Shown here in pieces: positions 20,003 through 29,054 of a stretch of 64,000 nucleotides of DNA. The notes below the pieces were generated by a model that saw nothing but the letters and a program-made list of their open reading frames with translations, was not told the DNA's origin and searched no databases. The position numbers and the translations under genes are program-made. Source of the stretch: Bacteroidota bacterium (GTDB taxonomy: Bacteria > Bacteroidota > Bacteroidia > Flavobacteriales > Flavobacteriaceae); contig JAFDZC010000011.1 of NCBI GenBank assembly GCA_018267095.1, forward strand, positions 124,001 through 188,000, given 5' to 3'. Numbering within the stretch: position 1 is the stretch's first letter; each line of letters opens with the position of its first letter.

Positions 20003-20797
20003 ATGAAGAAACTTTTTCTATTATTTTGCTTGCCGTTTTTAATGGCTTCGTGTAGTCAGTATCAAAAGGCGCTCAAGTCTGAAGATATGGCTGTTAAGTA
20101 TGAGGCGGCCGTTAAAAAGTACGATGCCAAAAAATACACCAAAGCCATTCGCTTATTTGAGCAGATGGCACCAGCGTTTAGAGGGAAACCGCAGTCTGAG
20201 AAAATGTTTTACATGTTTGCTCAATCTTATTACAAAACCCAACAATATTATTTAGCAGCCTATCAGTTTGAGAGTTTTGTTTCTAGTTATCCGAAAAGTG
20301 AGAAAATTGAAGAATGTGCCTACTTAGAAGGATTTTGTTATTCAAAATTATCTCCGGTTTACAGTCTAGACCAAGTTGACACCTATAAAGCCATCAATAA
20401 ATTGCAATCATTTATTGATACTTATCCAAACTCGGCCTATTTGCCGGAAGCCAATGCAACGCTCAAAAAACTCACGGATAAAATTGAAAAAAAGTACTTT
20501 GAAATTGCCAAGCAATACAATACCATTGCCGATTACAAATCAGCTTTGGTTGCTTTAGATAATTTTATTTCGGATTATCCGGGAACTCAATACAAAGAAG
20601 CTGCTTTATATCTCAAATTAGATTCCGCTTTTAAATTGGCTGTAAACAGTATTCCGGCCAAAATGGAAGAACGCTATAAAAATGCTAAAACAGCCTACAA
20701 CGGCTTGATAAAGTATAAAGACAATACACAATACAAAGAAAAAGCCGATGAAATGTTGGCCAAAATAGAAGAAGGTTTAAAAAAATACGCTAAATAA
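20003..20797 (+). CDS. bamD: Outer-membrane assembly lipoprotein BamD
   Basis: Lipoprotein of the BAM complex, which inserts beta-barrel proteins in the outer membrane. Signal peptide and lipobox: FLMAS-C (Cys17). Then come five TPR-type helix pairs typical of BamD (for example AIRLFEQMAPAFRGKPQSEKMFYMFAQSYYKTQQYYLAAYQFESF, with the YP-x-S repeats SYPKSEKIEE, TYPNSAYL and DYPGTQY). The 264-residue length is normal. It heads a run of closely spaced genes (omega, coaBC, DUF4835, recN). Confidence 0.92.
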   Translation: MKKLFLLFCLPFLMASCSQYQKALKSEDMAVKYEAAVKKYDAKKYTKAIRLFEQMAPAFRGKPQSEKMFYMFAQSYYKTQQYYLAAYQFESFVSSYPKSEKIEECAYLEGFCYSKLSPVYSLDQVDTYKAINKLQSFIDTYPNSAYLPEANATLKKLTDKIEKKYFEIAKQYNTIADYKSALVALDNFISDYPGTQYKEAALYLKLDSAFKLAVNSIPAKMEERYKNAKTAYNGLIKYKDNTQYKEKADEMLAKIEEGLKKYAK

Positions 20798-20803
20798 AAC
20801 GTC

Positions 20804-21121
20804 ATGGATTTGAAAAAAACCAATGCTCCGGTAAACACAATTACCTACAACAAGTCACAACTTGAAGAACCAACCGGAAATATTTATGAAGCCATTACTA
20901 TTATGGCCAAAAGAGCTAATCAAATCAATTCTGAGATCAAAAAAGAATTGACTGAAAAGCTTGAAGAATTTGCTACTTATAACGATAGCTTAGAAGAAGT
21001 TTTCGAAAACAAAGAGCAAATCGAAGTTTCAAAATTTTACGAAAAACTTCCTAAGCCGCACGCTTTAGCGGTGCAGGAGTGGATGGATGGTAAAATTTAC
21101 CACCGAAACGAGAAATTATAA
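20804..21121 (+). CDS. rpoZ: RNA polymerase omega/Rpb6-like subunit
   Basis: 105-residue protein resembling the Bacteroidota form of the RNA polymerase omega subunit (RNA_pol_Rpb6 family), which stabilises the beta' subunit. The core is PTGNIYEAITIMAKRANQINSEIKKELTEKLEEF, where the YEAITIMAKRA helix matches the omega signature. It lies 6 bases after bamD and 9 before coaBC, a place where omega-like genes are commonly found in Flavobacteriaceae. The symbol follows functional analogy, since the sequence is well diverged from the E. coli protein. Confidence 0.78.
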   Translation: MDLKKTNAPVNTITYNKSQLEEPTGNIYEAITIMAKRANQINSEIKKELTEKLEEFATYNDSLEEVFENKEQIEVSKFYEKLPKPHALAVQEWMDGKIYHRNEKL

Positions 21122-21130
21122 TCTATCACC

Positions 21131-22351
21131 ATGTCGGTCTTACGCGGAAAAAATATATTGCTGGGCATTTCTGGCGGAATTGCCGCATATAAGACAGCAC
21201 ATTTGGTTCGACTCTTTATCAAAGCCGGTGCTCATGTACGTGTAGTCATGACTCCGGCTTCTAAAGATTTTATTACCCCGCTAACCTTATCGACGCTTTC
21301 CAAAAATCCGGTATATTCATCGTTTTTCAATGATGAAGATCAGGCAGAAGATAATGCACTTTGGAACAACCACGTTGAATTAGGACTTTGGGCAGATTTG
21401 ATGCTCATTGCTCCGGCCACGGCCAATACACTCTCAAAAATGGCCAACGGCAATTGCGACAATTTTTTAATTGCCTGTTATTTGTCTGCTAAATGTCCGG
21501 TTTATTTTGCTCCGGCCATGGATTTGGACATGTACAAACATCCATCTACTTTGGCTAGTTTTCATGCTTTGCAACAATTTGGCAATGTGATGATTCCAGC
21601 TGAATCCGGTGAATTAGCGAGCGGTTTAACCGGCGAAGGAAGGATGGCTGAACCCGAAAATATAGTGGCATTTATCGAAGCTGATATTTTGGGAAAATTA
21701 CCCCTCAGAGGAAAAAAAATTATGATCACTGCCGGTCCGACCTATGAAGCCATCGATCCCGTTCGATTTATTGGAAATCATTCATCGGGAAAAATGGGTT
21801 TTGACATTGCTCAATGTGCAGCTGATTTAGGCGCTGATGTCGTTTTAATTTCCGGCCCAACTCATTTAAAAGCCAATCATGCTAATATTAAACTCATTCG
21901 TGTGGTGAGCGCCCAAGAAATGTATGAGGCATGTCATGAACATTTTTCGTCATCGGATGTTGCTATTTGCGCGGCTGCAGTAGCGGATTATCGACCCAAA
22001 AATGTATCAGATCAAAAAATTAAGAAGCATGCTTCTGAGTTTCAAATTGAACTTGAAAAAACACCAGATATACTGGCTTCGCTAGGAAAAATAAAAGAGA
22101 ATCAATTTTTAATCGGTTTTGCTTTAGAAACCGAAAACGAAATTGAAAATGCTCAATTGAAAATCCAGAAAAAAAACTTAGATTTGATTGTTTTAAATTC
22201 ACTGCGCGATGCGGGTTCAGGTTTCGGAACGCCAACCAATCAAGTGACTTTTATCGATGCAGAAAATAAAATTGAACCCAAGCCGTTGCAAACAAAAGAA
22301 CAAGTTGCCATGGATATTATCAATAAAATATTAGCTCATTATGATGCGTAA
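21131..22351 (+). CDS. coaBC: Bifunctional phosphopantothenoylcysteine decarboxylase/synthetase
   Basis: CoA biosynthesis enzyme with two domains. CoaC (about 1-185) is the FMN-dependent decarboxylase, with GISGGIAAYK, catalytic-region His in NNHVELGLWAD, the PATANTLSKMANG loop and the PAMDLDMY clamp. CoaB (about 190-406) ligates cysteine to 4'-phosphopantothenate and shows TAGPTYEAIDPVRFIGNHSSGKMG, AAVADYRPK and GFALETEN. 406 residues is standard. The end overlaps the DUF4835 start by 11 bases. coaE is also in this window (32693). Confidence 0.96.
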   Translation: MSVLRGKNILLGISGGIAAYKTAHLVRLFIKAGAHVRVVMTPASKDFITPLTLSTLSKNPVYSSFFNDEDQAEDNALWNNHVELGLWADLMLIAPATANTLSKMANGNCDNFLIACYLSAKCPVYFAPAMDLDMYKHPSTLASFHALQQFGNVMIPAESGELASGLTGEGRMAEPENIVAFIEADILGKLPLRGKKIMITAGPTYEAIDPVRFIGNHSSGKMGFDIAQCAADLGADVVLISGPTHLKANHANIKLIRVVSAQEMYEACHEHFSSSDVAICAAAVADYRPKNVSDQKIKKHASEFQIELEKTPDILASLGKIKENQFLIGFALETENEIENAQLKIQKKNLDLIVLNSLRDAGSGFGTPTNQVTFIDAENKIEPKPLQTKEQVAMDIINKILAHYDA

Positions 22352-23243
22352 AATTGTTTTGTTTTTTTTGTTTATTGGATGGACTTCAATTCAAGCTCAG
22401 GAATTGAATTGTACCGTTAAGGTTAACGCTGCTAAAGTGGGCGGCGGAGGTGCGGGTGCACAGGTATTCAAAACGCTAGAGCGTTCGCTTAATGATTTTG
22501 TCAATAAGACTTCTTGGACCAATAATGCACTTAAACTCAAAACCAGTGAGCGAATTACCTGCTCTATGTTTATTACCATTGATGAAGCCAACGGAAATAA
22601 ATACAAAGGAACCATACAAGTGCAATCGTCCAGACCGGTTTATAACTCAGCTTTTAGTACGCCGATTTTTAATTACAACGACAAAGATTTTAGTTTTGAA
22701 TACACCGAATTCCAAAACTTGAATTATAATCCGAACACATTTGAATCAAATTTGGTATCAGTTATTTCATATTATTGCTTGATGATTATTGGTTTTGACG
22801 CAGATACTTTTGCGCAAGATGGAGGGACTGCATACTACGAAATGGCCCAAGATATTGCCACAGTAGCTCAATCCAGTGGATATGCAGGTTGGAATATGGG
22901 CGACACCAATCAAAACAGATATTTTCTTATCAACAATGTTTTGTCTACGCTTTATGTTCAATTCAGAGATGCTTTATATCGTTATCATTTTGAAGGCATG
23001 GACATAATGCATAAGGACCAAAAAACGGCCAAAGAAAAAATTATCTCAGCCATTACACAACTTTCGTATATGGAACTCAGCAAACCGAATTCATTTTTGA
23101 CGCGTGTATTTTTTGATGCCAAAGCCGATGAAATTGTATCGATATTTACCGGCGGTCCGGCAGTTGACAACTCAGTTTTGGTAGATAAGTTGTATACAAT
23201 ATCTCCGATGAATTCAGCTAAATGGTCTGAAATTAAAATGTAA
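22341..23243 (+). CDS. DUF4835 family exported protein
   Basis: 300-residue protein with a signal peptide (about residues 1-20, ending SIQAQ) and the DUF4835 architecture common in Bacteroidota: a start ELNCTVKVNA, an inner QVFKTLERSLNDFVNKTSWT helix, SRPVYNS, FNYNDKDFSFEYTEF, LVSVISYYCLMIIGFDADTF, and a C-terminal MELSKPNSFLTRVFFDAKADEIVSIF. Probably periplasmic; function unknown. The overlap with coaBC and the short gap to recN point to one operon. Confidence 0.88.
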   Translation: MMRKIVLFFLFIGWTSIQAQELNCTVKVNAAKVGGGGAGAQVFKTLERSLNDFVNKTSWTNNALKLKTSERITCSMFITIDEANGNKYKGTIQVQSSRPVYNSAFSTPIFNYNDKDFSFEYTEFQNLNYNPNTFESNLVSVISYYCLMIIGFDADTFAQDGGTAYYEMAQDIATVAQSSGYAGWNMGDTNQNRYFLINNVLSTLYVQFRDALYRYHFEGMDIMHKDQKTAKEKIISAITQLSYMELSKPNSFLTRVFFDAKADEIVSIFTGGPAVDNSVLVDKLYTISPMNSAKWSEIKM

Positions 23244-23270
23244 GGAAACTTAGTATTTCAATAACCTTTC

Positions 23271-24923
23271 ATGATCCAATCTTTATCCATTCAGAACTTT
23301 GCTTTGATTGAGCAACTCAAAATGGATTTTTCACCCGGATTTACCATCATTACCGGTGAAACCGGCGCCGGAAAGTCGATTCTTTTAGGTGCTTTGGGTT
23401 TGGTTTTGGGTAAACGTGCCGATTTGTCATCTCTTAAAAACAAAGAAGAGAAGTGTGTGATTGAAGCGCATTTTGATATTTCTGCTTATGATTTAAAAGA
23501 ATTTTTCGCTGAAAATGATCTTGACTACGAAAACATAAGCATTTTGCGAAGAGAAATTCTTCCGTCCGGAAAATCACGCGCTTTTATCAATGACACGCCG
23601 GTTAATCTTCAAGAATTGCAAGCACTGGGCGAACAACTTATCGATATACATTCGCAGCACGAAACCAGAGAACTTTCTGAAAATCAATATCAGTTTGAAA
23701 TGCTCGATTCGTTTTCGGGTAACGGTTCTGAATTAACTCAATATCAAGAACAACTCAAAATTTATAAATCGCAAGTGCAAAATCTCAGACAATTTGAGTC
23801 TGATTTGAAGCAAATGCAACAAGAGTTCGATTATCATCAGTTTTTATTACAAGAATTGCAACAAATTTCTTTGACAGATATCAATCAATCTGAAATGGAA
23901 TCGCAACTCGAACAACTCAGTCATGTTGAATTCATTAAAGAAAATTTGCACAAAGCATACGCCGCAGCCAACGACGAACAATTTGGCGTGTTGCATTTGT
24001 TGCATGAAATGAAATCAGCTATTCAAAAAGTAGCCGGTTTTTCTTCTAGGTTTGCCTCGTTGAATGAACGCCTCGAAAGTTCTTTTATAGAGCTCAAAGA
24101 CGTAGCTTCTGAAATTGAACAATCCGGTGATGAGTTGGTTTTGGATCCGAAAAAAGCCGAAGAAATTGAGCAAAAATTGCAATCTTTGTACGCTTTGCAA
24201 AAAAAACATCAGGTTACTTCGGTTGCCGAACTCATTGAAATTCAAAAAACATTAGAGCAAAAAGTTTTGGCGGTTGATCATGCTCAAGAGCAAATTGAAA
24301 CTTTGCAAAATGCTATAGATTTGGCTCAAAATAAATTAGACGAAATAGCCAACAGAATTAGTCAGAACCGTCAGAAAGCTGCACATGATTTGACAAGACA
24401 ACTTCATGAAATGCTCGCTCAATTAGGCATGCCCAATGCGCGTTTTAAAATTGATATTGCGCTTACTGAAGAATACTTTAGCAACGGGAAAGACCAGTTA
24501 CAATTTTTATTATCTGCCAATCTGGGTAGTGATTACGGATTGCTCAGAAAAGTAGCATCAGGCGGAGAACTCTCAAGAATTATGCTTTCAGTCAAAGCAA
24601 TTTTGGCTAAATACACCCAACTTCCAACGATAATTTTTGATGAAATAGACACCGGTGTTTCAGGTGAGATTGCCAATCAAATGGGCCAGATTATGAATCA
24701 AATGAGCCAACAGATGCAGGTTTTTGTCATTACACATTTACCCCAGATTGCGGCTAAAGGAAACCAACATTTTAAAGTATTTAAAACAACTAATAATCAA
24801 AAAACAACTACTGAAATCAAGGCCTTAGATAAAGAGCAACGAATTACTGAAATTGCTCAGATGCTCTCTGGTGCAGAAGTTTCAGAATCGGCTTTAAATC
24901 ATGCGAAATCCTTGCTCAACTAA
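23271..24923 (+). CDS. recN: DNA repair protein RecN
   Basis: SMC-like ATPase involved in double-strand break repair. Walker A is GETGAGKS at residues 29-36, followed by LGKRADLSSL. A coiled-coil middle (about 155-370) is rich in Gln, Glu and Leu. The C-terminal ATPase half has the ABC signature VASGGELSRIMLS and Walker B PTIIFDEIDTGVSG, then FVITHLPQIAAKG. The 550-residue length is typical. It ends the bamD-to-recN cluster. Confidence 0.96.
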   Translation: MIQSLSIQNFALIEQLKMDFSPGFTIITGETGAGKSILLGALGLVLGKRADLSSLKNKEEKCVIEAHFDISAYDLKEFFAENDLDYENISILRREILPSGKSRAFINDTPVNLQELQALGEQLIDIHSQHETRELSENQYQFEMLDSFSGNGSELTQYQEQLKIYKSQVQNLRQFESDLKQMQQEFDYHQFLLQELQQISLTDINQSEMESQLEQLSHVEFIKENLHKAYAAANDEQFGVLHLLHEMKSAIQKVAGFSSRFASLNERLESSFIELKDVASEIEQSGDELVLDPKKAEEIEQKLQSLYALQKKHQVTSVAELIEIQKTLEQKVLAVDHAQEQIETLQNAIDLAQNKLDEIANRISQNRQKAAHDLTRQLHEMLAQLGMPNARFKIDIALTEEYFSNGKDQLQFLLSANLGSDYGLLRKVASGGELSRIMLSVKAILAKYTQLPTIIFDEIDTGVSGEIANQMGQIMNQMSQQMQVFVITHLPQIAAKGNQHFKVFKTTNNQKTTTEIKALDKEQRITEIAQMLSGAEVSESALNHAKSLLN

Positions 24924-24941
24924 TTATTTGAGTTATATTTG
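24912..24941 (+). promoter_or_regulatory. Predicted promoter upstream of fabV
   Basis: TTG at 24912-24914 (inside the recN end), 19 bases, then TATATTTG at 24934-24941, an exact TAnnTTTG box. The predicted start is near 24945, about 45 bases before the fabV ATG. Confidence 0.55.
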
Positions 24942-24989
24942 TTTCGCATTTTTAAGATTACATTTTAACATACAAATACATTCATCGTT

Positions 24990-26180
24990 ATGATTATTGA
25001 ACCAAGAATGAGAGGCTTTATTTGTCTAACTGCCCATCCTGATGGCTGTGCACAAAGCGTAAAAAATCAAATTAAATACGTACAGTCAAAAGGTAGTATC
25101 AATGGCCCAAAAAGAGTTTTGGTTATTGGCGCTTCAACGGGCTTTGGATTAGCTTCTCGCATTACTGCAGCTTTTGGTTCTGGAGCATCGACCATTGGTG
25201 TGTTTTTTGAAAAATCTGGGTCTGAAGGTAAAACTGCTTCACCGGGTTGGTACAATACTGCTGCTTTTGAAAAAGAAGCTCATGCAGCAGGGTTATACGC
25301 CAAAAGTATCAACGGAGATGCCTTTTCAAATGAAGTGAAACAGCAAACCATTGATATGATCAAGGCCGATTTGGGTCAAGTTGATTTGATTATATACAGT
25401 TTGGCCTCGCCAGTGCGCATGCATCCTGAAACTGGGGTTTTGTATCGTTCAGCCTTGAAACCAATCGGTAATACTTTTAGCAATAAAACAGTTGATTTTC
25501 ATACCGGTGTTGTTAGTCAAGTATCGATTGAGCCAGCTACCGAAGACGATATCAAAAATACGGTTGTTGTTATGGGTGGTGAGGATTGGTCTATGTGGAT
25601 GGAAGCCATGAAAAAGGCAGGTGTTTTAGCTCAAGGTGTCATGACTATTGCCTATTCATACATTGGCCCTGCGGTTACTGAAGCGGTTTATCGAAAAGGT
25701 ACGATTGGTCGCGCCAAAGATCACTTAGAAGCTACGGCTTCAGAAATTACTAAAAATTTAGATTCAGTAGGTGGTAAGGCTTATGTCTCAGTTAACAAGG
25801 CATTAGTTACCCAAGCAAGTTCCGCTATACCGGTAATTCCTTTGTATATCTCACTCTTATACAAAATAATGAAAGCAAAAGGAATTCACGAAGGTTGTAT
25901 TGAGCAAATGCAGCGTTTGTTTTCTGAGAGACTTTTTCACGGCGGAAACATTCCGACCGATGCTCAAGGAAGAATCAGAATTGACGATTGGGAGATGCGT
26001 GACGATGTACAAGAAAAAGTTGCCGCTTTATGGCAAGAAGCTACTACAGAATCCCTTCCGGAAATTGGTGATTTAGCAGGTTACAAACAAGAATTCTTGA
26101 ATCTGTTCGGATTTGGCTTTGAGGGAGTTGATTATTTAACAGAAACGCAAGAGATTGTGCCAATTTCAAGCATCGATTAG
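24990..26180 (+). CDS. fabV: Enoyl-ACP/trans-2-enoyl-CoA reductase
   Basis: NAD(P)H-dependent enoyl reductase of the FabV/TER family, catalysing the last step of fatty-acid elongation. Seen: the N-terminal MIIEPRMRGFICLTAHP typical of the family, the Rossmann nucleotide loop VLVIGASTGFGLASRI, IYSLASPVR, and the YSYIGPAVT...YRKGTIGRAKDHLE active-site stretch, which fits the long Y-x8-K spacing. FabV proteins are about 400 residues, larger than FabI; this one is 396. It has its own predicted promoter and a strong terminator. Confidence 0.95.
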   Translation: MIIEPRMRGFICLTAHPDGCAQSVKNQIKYVQSKGSINGPKRVLVIGASTGFGLASRITAAFGSGASTIGVFFEKSGSEGKTASPGWYNTAAFEKEAHAAGLYAKSINGDAFSNEVKQQTIDMIKADLGQVDLIIYSLASPVRMHPETGVLYRSALKPIGNTFSNKTVDFHTGVVSQVSIEPATEDDIKNTVVVMGGEDWSMWMEAMKKAGVLAQGVMTIAYSYIGPAVTEAVYRKGTIGRAKDHLEATASEITKNLDSVGGKAYVSVNKALVTQASSAIPVIPLYISLLYKIMKAKGIHEGCIEQMQRLFSERLFHGGNIPTDAQGRIRIDDWEMRDDVQEKVAALWQEATTESLPEIGDLAGYKQEFLNLFGFGFEGVDYLTETQEIVPISSID

Positions 26181-26198
26181 AGCAACTAATAATGTTTT

Positions 26199-26232
26199 AA
26201 AAAACCGAATCTTAGTGATTCGGTTTTTTTTG
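26199..26232 (+). terminator. Rho-independent terminator after fabV
   Basis: AAAAACCGAATC / GATTCGGTTTTT hairpin with a short loop, and eight T residues. Confidence 0.88.
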
Positions 26233-26327
26233 TGTTAAAACCTAAATTCTGAGGGTATATTTTTCATTTCGTTAAGTTATTTTTAATAATTTTAGGCCAA
26301 ACAATTTATTAACTAAAAAAACACAGA

Positions 26328-28955
26328 ATGAAAAAAACTACATTCAATTTAATGTTGGGTTTTGCATTGTTATTTCCGATTTTAATTTTCGGACAAGCGA
26401 ATGACAATTTCGCAGATGCAGAAGCCATCAGTTGCGGAGGTAACTACACCGGAACTACTGCAACAGCTACTCTGGATGAAGATTCAGCTCCTGATGGATT
26501 TGGTGCCGATATGGATGCGCCAAACGTATGGTACTCATATACAGGATCTGGATCAGCAGAAACCATCACACTTAATTTGTGTAATTCATCTTACGATTCA
26601 TCAGTATTGGTGTATACTGGATCATCAGGCAGCTTGACTTTGGTTGCTGGAAATGATGATGATAACACTTGCGGTGTTGGTTTAACTACCCGTTCAAGGT
26701 TGAGTTTTACCTCTGATGGCATATCAACTTATTACATTGCCATCGAAGGATGGAATGCTGGTAGTGTGGGAGCTTACACCATGGATGTAACCTGCGCTGC
26801 AGTTAATCCACCTGCTGTGACAAATCAGACGTGTGATACTGCTTTGACATTAAATGTCGACGGTTCTTCAACAGATTCAGACAATTCATATGGTGACGTT
26901 AGTCCTAACCAACCAACTTGTGATTTATTCGGAAATATTCAAGACGTTTGGTTTTCATTTACCGCTCCTTCGGCTACAGTTGATTGCGTAGTTACTCCAA
27001 ATGGAATGACCTCTGGAAATATGGCTGTATATTCGGGTGATTGTTTGGGTGGACTTACTCAAATAACTTGTACATCAAATTTCACGACTGCTACTACTCA
27101 ATCATTGACTACATTAAATGCTGGTGACACTTATTACGTTCAAGTTTGGAGTAATGGTGCCGAACAAGGAGCATTTAGTATATCATTGACAGACCCTTCA
27201 GTTTGTTTACCGGTGGCAACTTTTGAAAAAATTTCTAATTGTCCTTTGGATTCTACTTTTACTGTTACTGCTGACGTAACTAGCCTTGCTTCTGCTACTT
27301 CTGTAACTATTTCAGATGATCAAGGAAGCGCACCTCAAACTATTTCTGCTGCAGGATTGGTGACTTTTGGCCCTTATGCAGGAGGAACTTCAGTTGTACT
27401 AACTGTTACAAACGACCAGAGCCCTTCATGTGCTTTGGTAAGCAGTACTTTTACTCAAGGAGTTGCATGCCCAATGGCTAATGATGACTGTGCTAATGCA
27501 GTAACATTAAATTGTGGTGATACTTTGACTGCACAAACTACAGACGGAGCTACCGGTGGAACTGGAACTTCGTGTGTGGGAACCATCGGAAATGATGTAT
27601 GGTATACTTTTACAGGTGATGGTCAAATCTTCAATTTAACAGCGACTTCAACCAATGGTGAAGGCCCGCAAGTTGAAGTTTATGAAAGCACTGATGGAAC
27701 TTGCAACGGATTTACACCAGGTACTTGTTTTGCAGCTGCCGGATCGGGTGAGACTGCAGTTTCTTTGAACTTCTCAACTACGAATGGTTCTGTTTATTAC
27801 GCACACATCGGAAGCTGGATTAATGGTGACCCTGCTGTTGAGTTTGACTTGGCTTTAACTTGTACAGCACCTCCAACTGCTCCTGACAATGATGAATGTT
27901 CAGGCGCATACGTTGTAACTGTAAATCCTGATTTATCATGTAGTTCAGTAACATCAGGTACTGTGTATGGCGCTACAGCTTCATCTGTTGATGCTACCGC
28001 TTGTGGCGGAACTGAAGATGACGATGTTTGGTTCTCATTTGTAGCTACTGATACAAGACATCAAATCAGTTTAACCAACGTTACTGGTTCAACTACTGAT
28101 ATGTTCCACTCATTGTGGGAAGGTGATTGCTCTGGTTTAACTTTAGTGGCTGGTTCATGTTCAGATGCCAATACAAGCACTCCAACAGGCTTGACTATCG
28201 GTAATACTTATTATATTAGAGTATATACTTTTGGAGGCTTAGCGCTTCAAGACACAACTTTTGACGTTTGTGTAGGTACATTGCCACCGCCACCGGCTAA
28301 TGATGATTGTACAGGTGCTGAGTCAATTACTGTTGGTACTGCTTTTGCTGATTTTGCAGTTGTAGGAACTAATGCTTCGGCAAGCTCAACTACTGGTTTG
28401 ACTTTCAACTGCCAAACTAACCGTAAAAATGATGTTTGGTATAGTTTCACTGTACCTGCTTCAGGTTCGTTTACAGTTGAAACAGATACCAACACAGGAA
28501 CTGCTATGACTGATTCAGTTGTTAGTGTTTTCAGCGGAACTTGTGGTGCCTTAACTGAAGTTGGTTGTGATGATGATACAGGTAACGGTAATTTCTCTAA
28601 AGTATCTGTAACCGGTCAAAATCCTGGTGATACTTTGTATATTGGTGTTTGGACATACGGAACAGGTAATGACGGAGAATTCCAATTATCAGTCTACGAC
28701 CCAACAGCTGCTACAAGCTCATTTGACAATGCAAACTTTACTTACTATCCAAACCCAGTTGATACGGTGTTAAACTTGAGCTATGTTAAAAACATTTCTT
28801 CAGTTTCAGTATACAACTTGTTAGGTCAGGAAGTAATGACAAAAACAAGCAACAACTTAACCCAAGTTGATATGACTCACTTAGCTAGCGGAACTTACTT
28901 GGTAAAAGTAGCTTCTGACAATCAAGTGAAAACTATTAAAATCAACAAGTTGTAA
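26328..28955 (+). CDS. Large T9SS-secreted modular surface protein, paralogue 1
   Basis: 875-residue exported protein. It has a signal peptide (1-23), beta-sandwich modules at about 24-156, 166-290, 292-381, 384-512, 520-650 and 657-793, and a type A T9SS C-terminal sorting domain (804-875: FTYYPNPVDTVLNL, LLGQEVM, HLASGTYLVKV). Most modules share the pattern ND-C...DVWYSF...V-VYS(G)-C...G-TYYI. Probably displayed on or released from the cell surface; ligand unknown. It is rich in Thr, Ser, Asp and Cys. The region from 292 onward is closely related to the next gene, which carries one more 384-512-type module. Confidence 0.9.
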   Translation: MKKTTFNLMLGFALLFPILIFGQANDNFADAEAISCGGNYTGTTATATLDEDSAPDGFGADMDAPNVWYSYTGSGSAETITLNLCNSSYDSSVLVYTGSSGSLTLVAGNDDDNTCGVGLTTRSRLSFTSDGISTYYIAIEGWNAGSVGAYTMDVTCAAVNPPAVTNQTCDTALTLNVDGSSTDSDNSYGDVSPNQPTCDLFGNIQDVWFSFTAPSATVDCVVTPNGMTSGNMAVYSGDCLGGLTQITCTSNFTTATTQSLTTLNAGDTYYVQVWSNGAEQGAFSISLTDPSVCLPVATFEKISNCPLDSTFTVTADVTSLASATSVTISDDQGSAPQTISAAGLVTFGPYAGGTSVVLTVTNDQSPSCALVSSTFTQGVACPMANDDCANAVTLNCGDTLTAQTTDGATGGTGTSCVGTIGNDVWYTFTGDGQIFNLTATSTNGEGPQVEVYESTDGTCNGFTPGTCFAAAGSGETAVSLNFSTTNGSVYYAHIGSWINGDPAVEFDLALTCTAPPTAPDNDECSGAYVVTVNPDLSCSSVTSGTVYGATASSVDATACGGTEDDDVWFSFVATDTRHQISLTNVTGSTTDMFHSLWEGDCSGLTLVAGSCSDANTSTPTGLTIGNTYYIRVYTFGGLALQDTTFDVCVGTLPPPPANDDCTGAESITVGTAFADFAVVGTNASASSTTGLTFNCQTNRKNDVWYSFTVPASGSFTVETDTNTGTAMTDSVVSVFSGTCGALTEVGCDDDTGNGNFSKVSVTGQNPGDTLYIGVWTYGTGNDGEFQLSVYDPTAATSSFDNANFTYYPNPVDTVLNLSYVKNISSVSVYNLLGQEVMTKTSNNLTQVDMTHLASGTYLVKVASDNQVKTIKINKL

Positions 28956-28978
28956 AAAATTGTTCAAAAATATTTCAA

Positions 28979-29004
28979 AGCCATCCTCAGGGGTGGCTTT
29001 TTTG
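28979..29004 (+). terminator. Terminator between the two T9SS genes
   Basis: AAGCCATCC / GGGTGGCTT stem (one wobble pair) with a TCAG loop and following T residues. It resembles the terminator after the second paralogue. Confidence 0.82.
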
Positions 29005-29054
29005 TTTTATTAATATTTGCTATTTTTATGCGGTATTAACTTTAATATATCGAT